Assembly (NCBI RefSeq): GCF_000423445.1
Contig: NZ_AUHZ01000005.1
Location: forward strand, 212,912 to 276,911
Reading direction: 5' to 3'
Length of the DNA: 64,000 nucleotides
DNA from: Acidipropionibacterium thoenii DSM 20276
GTDB lineage: Bacteria > Actinomycetota > Actinomycetes > Propionibacteriales > Propionibacteriaceae
The notes beneath the pieces were generated by a model. That model had not been told where the DNA came from. It saw nothing but the letters and a program-made list of their open reading frames with translations, and did no database searches. Both the position numbers and the translations under genes were made by a program. Shown in pieces: positions 59,007 through 64,000 of this stretch (position 1 is its first letter; each line of letters opens with the position of its first letter).

Positions 59007-59055
59007 GGTGGGGTCACCTCGTTCCGGTCAGACCGAACTGCTAGGAGAACATCCC

Positions 59056-61545
59056 ATGAGCGTCGAAGATGCCGTCTCACCCGCCGGTCCTGCCGTGACC
59101 CCGGACTCGGCAGCCGCGTCCCTGTTGCAGGGCGAGCACTACCGGCTCACCCCGCTGACCCCGCGCGTCATCCGGCTGGAGTGGTCTCCCTCCGGCCACT
59201 TCGAGGACCGGCCGACCACCTTCGCCCTGAACCGCGAGCTGTCTGCCTTCGAGTACCAGATCCTGCCGACCGACACCGGCCTGCGGATCATCACCGACTA
59301 CTACGTGCTCGACTACGACCGGGGCCCCTTCACCACCAACGGGCTGAGCGCGGCGGTCCGCGGCGGGATCTCCAACTACCACTCGGTGTGGCGCTACAAG
59401 CAGGACCTGTCGCTGCCCTCCCACCGGCGTCTCGCCAGGACCGGACACCCCTTCCCGGAACTGGACGGCAATATGGGCGGGGCGGCTCGCACCCTCGATG
59501 TCGCCGATGGGCCGGTGGACCTGGAGCCCGGAGTGGTCAGCGAACTGGGATACGCCGTCATCGACGACTCGAAGGCGATGGTCTTCGACGCCGAGGGCCG
59601 ACTGGCCGCCCGCCATGCCGAACCCGGATCCCAGGACCTCTACCTGTTCGCCGGGGGCCACGACCACGTCGAGACCGTCGGCGATCTGTTCGCGATCTCC
59701 GGTTCGCAGCCGCTGCTGCCGCGGTTCGCGTTGGGCAACTGGTGGTCGCGCTACCACCGTTACGACGAGGCCGAGTACCTGGAGCTGATGGACCGGTTCG
59801 ACGCCGAGAAGGTGCCGTTCTCGGTCGCGGTCATCGACATGGACTGGCATCTGACCGATATCGACCCGAAGTTCGGTTCGGGGTGGACCGGATACACCTG
59901 GGACCGGGGGCTCTTCCCCGATCCGCAGCAGTTCCAGGCCGAGCTGCACCGCCGCGGCCTCAAGACCACCCTCAACGTCCACCCGGCCGACGGGATCCGG
60001 GCCTTCGAGGAGCCCTACCCGGCCATCTGTCAGGCACTGGGGCGCCCTGCCGATGGCCATCCGGTGGACTTCGACGTCACCGATCGGGCCTTCATGGATG
60101 CCTACTTCTCCGTGCTGCACCGCGGCCTGGAGAAGATGGGCACCGACTTCTGGTGGATCGACTGGCAGTCGGGGCCCTACTCGAAGATCCCCGGGATGGA
60201 CCCGCTGTGGGTGCTCAACCACGGCCACTACGTCGACTCGGCGACCCAGATGGACCGCGGCCTGATCTTCTCCCGCTACGCCGGGCCCGGCTCCCACCGC
60301 TACCCGGTCGGCTTCTCCGGCGACTCCCTGATCACCTGGAAGTCGCTGGCCTTCCAGCCGCGATTCACCGCCGCCGGGGCCAATATCGGCTACGGCTGGT
60401 GGAGCCACGACATCGGTGGGCACATGGAGGGCTACAAGAACGACGAGCTGGCGACCCGCTGGGTGGAGTTCGGCGTCTTCTCCCCGGTCATGAGGCTGCA
60501 CTCCAGCAGCTCCCGGTTCTCGGGCAAGGAGCCGTGGAAGTACTCCCAGCCCGGACGCCAGGCGATGATCGAGCATCTCCGGCTGCGTCACCGGATGCTG
60601 CCCTACCTCAATGCCATGAACCTGCGCGCCCACCGCGACGGACGCTCCATCGTCGAGCCGGTCTACTACGAGGACCACTCGGCGCAGGCCTACAAGATCA
60701 TCGACGAGTTCCTCTTCGGCTCCCAGCTCCTGGTGGCCCCGATCATCGGCCCCAATGCCCCGGTGCTGCAGAAGGGGCACGCCGATGTCTGGCTGCCCGA
60801 GGGTCGCTGGACCGATATCGTCACCGGCCGGTCCTACGACGGTGGGCAGGGCTACCGGATGTGGCGGGGTCTGGAGTCGATACCGGTGCTGCTGCGGGCC
60901 GGTGGTTTCCTGCCGTTGGTGGCTCCCGGCGAGTCGTTGGATATTCGCACGCTGTTCCCGCAGCTGGAGGTGCTGGTGGCCGCCGGGGCGTCGGGGCGCT
61001 TCGATCTGGAGGAGGAGACCCCGGACGGGGAGTGGCAGCGGACCGTCCTCGAGCTGGACGCCCAGGCCGGGGTCCTGAGGATCACTCCGGCCGAGGACGA
61101 TCTGGCCGACCGGCGGGACTGGACCCTGACACTTCTGGGGTTCTCGGTGGCCGATGGGGCGACCTTCGAGGTCGAGGGCGGTGAGCTGACCGGCGTCGAG
61201 CTGGCAGAGAGCCGGGTGACGGTCCGGGTGCGAGCCGGGGAGGCCGCCGGCCAGCCGGCCGGACCGTTGGTGATCCGCTCGAGGCTGCTGACGACCACCG
61301 GTCAGCCGGACTCGCTGGCCGCCGTGGAGGCTCTGCTGGCCGATGCCCAGACGGGCTTCATTCTCAAGGATGAGGTCTACCGGCTGGTCGCCGAGCGCGG
61401 CCGGGCGGCGCTCGCGGCGATCACCTCGCTGGGCCGGTCCTCGCTGGGCCATCTCTACGAGGTGCACGACTACGACGCCGCGAGCCCCGAGCTGATCTCG
61501 GCCCTCACCGAGATCCTGGCAACCACCGAGTCGTCGGGCCACTGA
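59056..61545 (+). CDS. GH31 alpha-glycosidase
   Basis: An 829-residue glycoside hydrolase family 31 enzyme (alpha-glucosidase or alpha-xylosidase). An N-terminal beta-sandwich (about 25-215) precedes the catalytic barrel. The nucleophile is D369 (FWWIDWQSG) and the acid/base D423 (GFSGDSLITW); HDIGGHMEG and RFSGKEPWKYS are family motifs. A C-terminal beta region and an extra helical tail of about 70 residues (after 760) end the protein. No signal peptide is seen, so it is cytoplasmic. AGGAG nine bases upstream sets the start at 59056, excluding the long upstream frame. It probably cooperates with the GH13 enzyme on imported alpha-glucosides. Confidence 0.9.
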   Translation: MSVEDAVSPAGPAVTPDSAAASLLQGEHYRLTPLTPRVIRLEWSPSGHFEDRPTTFALNRELSAFEYQILPTDTGLRIITDYYVLDYDRGPFTTNGLSAAVRGGISNYHSVWRYKQDLSLPSHRRLARTGHPFPELDGNMGGAARTLDVADGPVDLEPGVVSELGYAVIDDSKAMVFDAEGRLAARHAEPGSQDLYLFAGGHDHVETVGDLFAISGSQPLLPRFALGNWWSRYHRYDEAEYLELMDRFDAEKVPFSVAVIDMDWHLTDIDPKFGSGWTGYTWDRGLFPDPQQFQAELHRRGLKTTLNVHPADGIRAFEEPYPAICQALGRPADGHPVDFDVTDRAFMDAYFSVLHRGLEKMGTDFWWIDWQSGPYSKIPGMDPLWVLNHGHYVDSATQMDRGLIFSRYAGPGSHRYPVGFSGDSLITWKSLAFQPRFTAAGANIGYGWWSHDIGGHMEGYKNDELATRWVEFGVFSPVMRLHSSSSRFSGKEPWKYSQPGRQAMIEHLRLRHRMLPYLNAMNLRAHRDGRSIVEPVYYEDHSAQAYKIIDEFLFGSQLLVAPIIGPNAPVLQKGHADVWLPEGRWTDIVTGRSYDGGQGYRMWRGLESIPVLLRAGGFLPLVAPGESLDIRTLFPQLEVLVAAGASGRFDLEEETPDGEWQRTVLELDAQAGVLRITPAEDDLADRRDWTLTLLGFSVADGATFEVEGGELTGVELAESRVTVRVRAGEAAGQPAGPLVIRSRLLTTTGQPDSLAAVEALLADAQTGFILKDEVYRLVAERGRAALAAITSLGRSSLGHLYEVHDYDAASPELISALTEILATTESSGH

Positions 61546-61551
61546 GCTGCG

Positions 61552-61569
61552 GCCGGGCGCCGGCCCGGC
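61552..61569. terminator. Hairpin between GH31 and the MFS pseudogene
   Basis: GCCGGGC (61552-61558) and GCCCGGC (61563-61569) form a perfect 7-bp stem with a 4-base loop, 7 bases after the GH31 stop. No T-tract follows. Confidence 0.5.
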
Positions 61570-61653
61570 TGTCCGCCGGGCTGGGGAACAGCGCCCACGC
61601 CACGCATCCAGTGCCCTGGTCACAGTTGGCCAGCAATCCAGAGCGGTGCCGCC

Positions 61654-63017
61654 TCAGTGGGTGCGTAGCTCATCTCCGGCGTGCTCTGGAAGTCGCCTGA
61701 GCACCAGCCATCCGAGTGCGGTGGGCAGCGCGGTCACGACGACGGCGACGACGAAGGCGATCTGCGATGTTGCACTGTGGGCGAGGCTGCCACCCAGGGC
61801 CAGCCCCATCGTTGCCAGCGCGACTCCCAGTGCGGCACCGACCTGCTGGCTGAGGGAGGCCAGGACATTGGCCGCGCGGCGCTGGTTCGCCGGGATGGTG
61901 GCGAAGGTGATCGTCGACAGTGCGGTGAGGCCGTTGGACCGGGCGACTCCGGTCAGCAGTGCCATCGTGCACAGGATCCAGGTGGGGAAGGTGGACGGCA
62001 GACAGAAGACTGCGATCCCGGTGACCATGAGACCTGCGGTGGAGGCATGCAGCACCCTCCGGTAGCCGAAGCGGTTGAGGATGGGCGAGGTGAACGGTTT
62101 GATCGCGATGTTGCCCACGAAGACGAACATCACGACCACTCCCGCGGTCACCGGGCTCCACCCGAACGAGGTCTGCAGGAGCAGCGGCAGCAGGAAGGGC
62201 ACCGCGGCGACGAGCATCGCGAAGCCCACCAGCCCGCCCTGGGAGCAGGCGAACACCAGATCCTGGAAGACATCGAGGTCGACCAGCGGGTGGTCGGTGC
62301 GCCGGAGGTGGTGGACGGTCATCGCGCACAGCCCGAGCGAGGCCGCCCCCGACAGGGCGGTGAGGAGGGTGAGGGAGCCGCCCGACAGCAGGTGGGCGGT
62401 CCAGATGACACCGCCCAGGCCCAGTGCCGACATGACGAATCCCGGCAGGTCGAACCTCGAGTCGGTGGGCTCCTTCTCGGCCGGCACGACCATCAGCGAG
62501 ACCACGCAGGCGGCCACGCCCAGGGGTACGTTGATGAGGAAGATCCAGGTCCAGGAGAGATGGGTGACGATCAGGCCGCCCGCCAGAGGTGCGATCACCG
62601 GGGCGACGAGGCTGGGCCACACGATGTAGGCGATCAGTGCCTGGATCCTGTCCAGCGGGGCGTCGCGAAGCACCAGCTGTCGGCCGACCGGAAGAATCAC
62701 CGCCCCGCCCATGCCCTGCAGGACCCGGAAACTGGCGAGCCCGGCCAGGCTCGACGCCCCCGCGATGCCAGAGTGAACAGCGCCACCGCGCCGGTGAACA
62801 ACCACTTCGCCGCGATACGGGACAGCAGCCAGCCGCCGAGCGGGATGAAGGCCGCCAGCGCGACCAGGTACGCGGTGACGACCAAGCCGGACTCGGCGGT
62901 GGTGACCCCGAGATCCTGCGACATCACTGGCAGGGCTGTGATGACGATCGTGCCGTCGAGATTCAGCATGAAGAAGCAGCCGGCCACCAGAAAGGCCAGG
63001 GTGCGGAGTGAACGCAT
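61654..63017 (-). pseudogene. MFS drug-efflux-type transporter gene with a frameshift
   Basis: Two frames together encode one MFS transporter of the DHA2 (EmrB/QacA-like) type. The first, from the ATG at 63017, encodes LDGTIVITALPVMSQDLG, TAYLVALAAFIPLGGWL and GAVALFTLAS. Near 62760-62770 the similarity moves to a second frame, beginning around SLAGLASFRVLQGMGGA and continuing to the stop at 61654 with many helices. The spacing between LAS and RVLQG is shorter than normal for the family, so roughly ten bases appear to be missing rather than one miscalled. The gene is divergent from its probable TetR repressor, and a palindromic operator lies between. Confidence 0.82.
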
Positions 63018-63032
63018 GACCGCAAGGTATAT

Positions 63033-63054
63033 CTAGACGCGACGTTGCGTCTAG
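63033..63054. promoter_or_regulatory. TetR operator between the MFS pseudogene and its regulator
   Basis: CTAGACGC (63033-63040) and GCGTCTAG (63047-63054) are perfect 8-base inverted repeats around a 6-base spacer, centred between the two divergent starts 55 bases apart. Confidence 0.75.
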
Positions 63055-63060
63055 TTTTGG

Positions 63061-63066
63061 TATCCT
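63061..63066 (+). promoter_or_regulatory. -10 box, leaderless TetR transcript
   Basis: TATCCT ends six bases before the ATG at 63073. Confidence 0.5.
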
Positions 63067-63072
63067 CATGCC

Positions 63073-63648
63073 ATGGTCGTGCACACCGGCAATCGCTATG
63101 GACGAAGCGAGGAGGCGCGTCGAAACGTCCTCCAGGAGGCGGATGATCTGGTCGTCGCCGTCGGCCTCGAGGCGACCACCATCGAGGAGATCGCCCGACG
63201 CGCCGGGGTGGCCAAGCAGACCATTTATCGCTGGTGGCGCGACAAGAACGCTGTTCTGCTGGACGTGGTCATCCGTGACACCGAGCTCACACTCGACCTC
63301 CCCGACACCGGCTCCCTCCCCGGTGACGTCACGCAGATGTGTGCCAACCTCACTGACTTCCTGATTCATGACGACGCCGGCGCAGTGCTTCTGTCGCTGA
63401 GGGCTCAGGCGATCACGAACCGTGCCTTCGGGGAGGTCTTCCGGACGAGGTTCTGGCAGGGCCAGGTGGCCCGCGAGCAGGAACCGCTGCGTCGCGCCGT
63501 GGGCCGGCGTGAGCTGCCCGACGACACCGACATCGACCACCTGCGGCTGAGGATCGTGGGGCCGCTGTACGCAGCTGCCGAGGAGGGTCTTCTGGACCGG
63601 GGCTTCGCCCGGGAGCACTCGCGGGCGGTACTGGCGGCGTTGGGCTGA
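63073..63648 (+). CDS. TetR/AcrR-family repressor of the adjacent MFS gene
   Basis: A 191-residue TetR-type regulator. The helix-turn-helix spans about residues 14-60 (ATTIEEIARRAGVAKQTIYRWW), followed by KNAVLLDVV and a helical effector domain ending AAEEGLLDRGFARE. The ATG at 63073 has no ribosome-binding site, but TATCCT at the leaderless distance. A 22-bp palindrome lies 18 bases upstream, next to the divergent MFS start. The gene looks intact although its target is broken, which leaves the regulator without its usual function unless it also controls other genes. Confidence 0.88.
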   Translation: MVVHTGNRYGRSEEARRNVLQEADDLVVAVGLEATTIEEIARRAGVAKQTIYRWWRDKNAVLLDVVIRDTELTLDLPDTGSLPGDVTQMCANLTDFLIHDDAGAVLLSLRAQAITNRAFGEVFRTRFWQGQVAREQEPLRRAVGRRELPDDTDIDHLRLRIVGPLYAAAEEGLLDRGFAREHSRAVLAALG

Positions 63649-63740
63649 CGGCGCCCAGGTGCTCGGTCGTGGCGACGAGGGCGGCGTCCGGCAGCCCGCT
63701 AGGTGTACTTCCCCGGGAGGTTGTGAACGGGTGAGGTAGC

Positions 63741-63799
63741 GAAGACCTCCGGGCAGGATATGGGTTACCACACTCACTCTCCTGACCACGGAGGTCTTC
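63741..63799 (+). promoter_or_regulatory. Hairpin that sequesters the transposase ribosome-binding site
   Basis: GAAGACCTCCG (63741-63751) and CGGAGGTCTTC (63789-63799) are perfect 11-base inverted repeats. The right arm contains the GGAGG Shine-Dalgarno sequence and ends one base before the GTG start. Transcripts coming from outside the element would include both arms and fold so as to block translation. Confidence 0.75.
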
Positions 63800-64000
63800 G
63801 TGACTCACGCTAACGCACCCTTGACACCGGAAGGGCGTCGTCGTCTTGCTGTTCTCGTCGTGGAACAGGGCTGGTCGTTGCGGCGGGCGGCGGAACGGTT
63901 CCAGTGCTCGCCCGCGACGGTGAAGCGGTGGGCCGACAGGTACCGGGCAGGGCTGCCGTTGATCGACCGTAGTTCGAGGCCCACCTCGTCACCGAACCGG
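63800..64000 (+). CDS. IS481-family transposase, N-terminal part
   Basis: The frame from the GTG at 63800 stays open for 67 codons to the window edge and is therefore partial. It encodes MTHANAPLTPEGRRR, then a helix-turn-helix (LVVEQGWSLRRAAERFQCSPATVKRW) and ADRYRAG...DRSSRP, the standard N-terminus of IS481 transposases; the DDE catalytic core would follow outside. GGAGG is six bases upstream of the start and lies in a hairpin. IS481 elements are common in propionibacteria. Confidence 0.88.
   Translation, partial: MTHANAPLTPEGRRRLAVLVVEQGWSLRRAAERFQCSPATVKRWADRYRAGLPLIDRSSRPTSSPNR

Larger units (their letters stand above)
63704..64000 (+). mobile_element. Left end of an IS481-type insertion sequence (truncated by window)
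   Basis: From about 63704 (TGTACTTCCCCGGGAGG) the sequence reads as the left end of an IS481-family element and leads into the transposase. The exact left boundary is a guess from the TGT that often starts such elements. The right end lies beyond the window. It has inserted 56 bases after the TetR gene, next to the broken MFS pump. Confidence 0.7.

Noticed and set aside
58633..59055. N-terminal extension of the GH31 frame
   Set aside because: It overlaps the MgtC gene and lacks family similarity. The ATG at 59056 has AGGAG upstream and a promoter box.
1..64000. tRNA genes, rRNA, CRISPR arrays and prophage genes
   Set aside because: I looked in the intergenic gaps and saw no cloverleaf-like, array-like or phage structural sequence.

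Overview
This is a high-GC window that reads as the chromosome of an actinobacterium, most likely a member of the Propionibacteriaceae (Acidipropionibacterium, Cutibacterium or a relative). The grounds are the G/C-rich codon use, TANNNT -10 boxes lying 6-7 bases before start codons that have no Shine-Dalgarno sequence, a MarP-type protease, a mycobacterial-style MprAB-like two-component system, and a NirK-type nitrite reductase fused to a membrane domain. The genus is an inference; no rRNA or marker gene is present. No tRNA, rRNA or CRISPR array was seen.

Layout. 1-2.7 kb: the edge of a Pro/Gln-rich protein, then a NarL-type response regulator and its sensor kinase, separated by a 70-bp perfect palindrome. 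2.8-5.8 kb: galE, a small membrane protein, an aldo/keto reductase and a HAD phosphatase. 5.9-12.1 kb: a divergent TetR repressor facing an MMPL transporter that carries a C-terminal ATPase-like domain, translationally coupled to a giant YhgE/Pip protein. 12.1-16.1 kb: TauE/SafE permease, NhaA antiporter, malic enzyme. 16.2-18.7 kb: two overlapping CNNM/CBS transporters. 18.9-25.4 kb: two small unknown proteins, acylphosphatase, an ADP-forming acyl-CoA synthetase-like protein, phosphoglucomutase and an aldehyde dehydrogenase. 25.4-28 kb: a SatD-like gene pair and a 6-phosphofructokinase. 28-32 kb: a SufR-like regulator, the NirK fusion and Dps. 32.3-36.7 kb: a membrane protein, an HtrA-type protease, an HdeD-like protein and a frameshifted DUF2252 gene. 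36.9-42.3 kb: a HAD-DUF2087 fusion, old yellow enzyme, DCC protein, YciI, MarP and Idi. 42.3-47.3 kb: an S51-like amidotransferase, MprA/MprB-like system and YibE/F protein in one overlapping operon, plus a tyrosine phosphatase. 47.5-51.4 kb: a heterodimeric ABC exporter. 51.4-61.5 kb: an alpha-glucoside utilisation region (ROK regulator, binding protein, two permeases, GH13 and GH31 enzymes) with an MgtC protein and a DivIVA-like protein between the two hydrolases. 61.6-64 kb: a broken MFS pump with its TetR repressor, then the left end of an IS481-type insertion sequence.

How the genes work together. The sugar region has import proteins and two alpha-glycosidases but no transport ATPase, so it probably borrows a shared MsiK-type ATPase. 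GalE, phosphoglucomutase, phosphofructokinase, malic enzyme and the acyl-CoA synthetase fit fermentative carbon metabolism. Stress functions recur: Dps, HdeD, MarP, an HtrA protease and NhaA. The most unusual unit is the TetR / MMPL-pseudo-ATPase / YhgE locus at 5.9-12.1 kb, which looks like a hybrid of RND-type and ABC-type export components under a single divergent operator. Other candidates for follow-up are the NirK fusion with its linked cysteine-bearing regulator and 25-bp operator, and the IS481 hairpin that hides its own ribosome-binding site.
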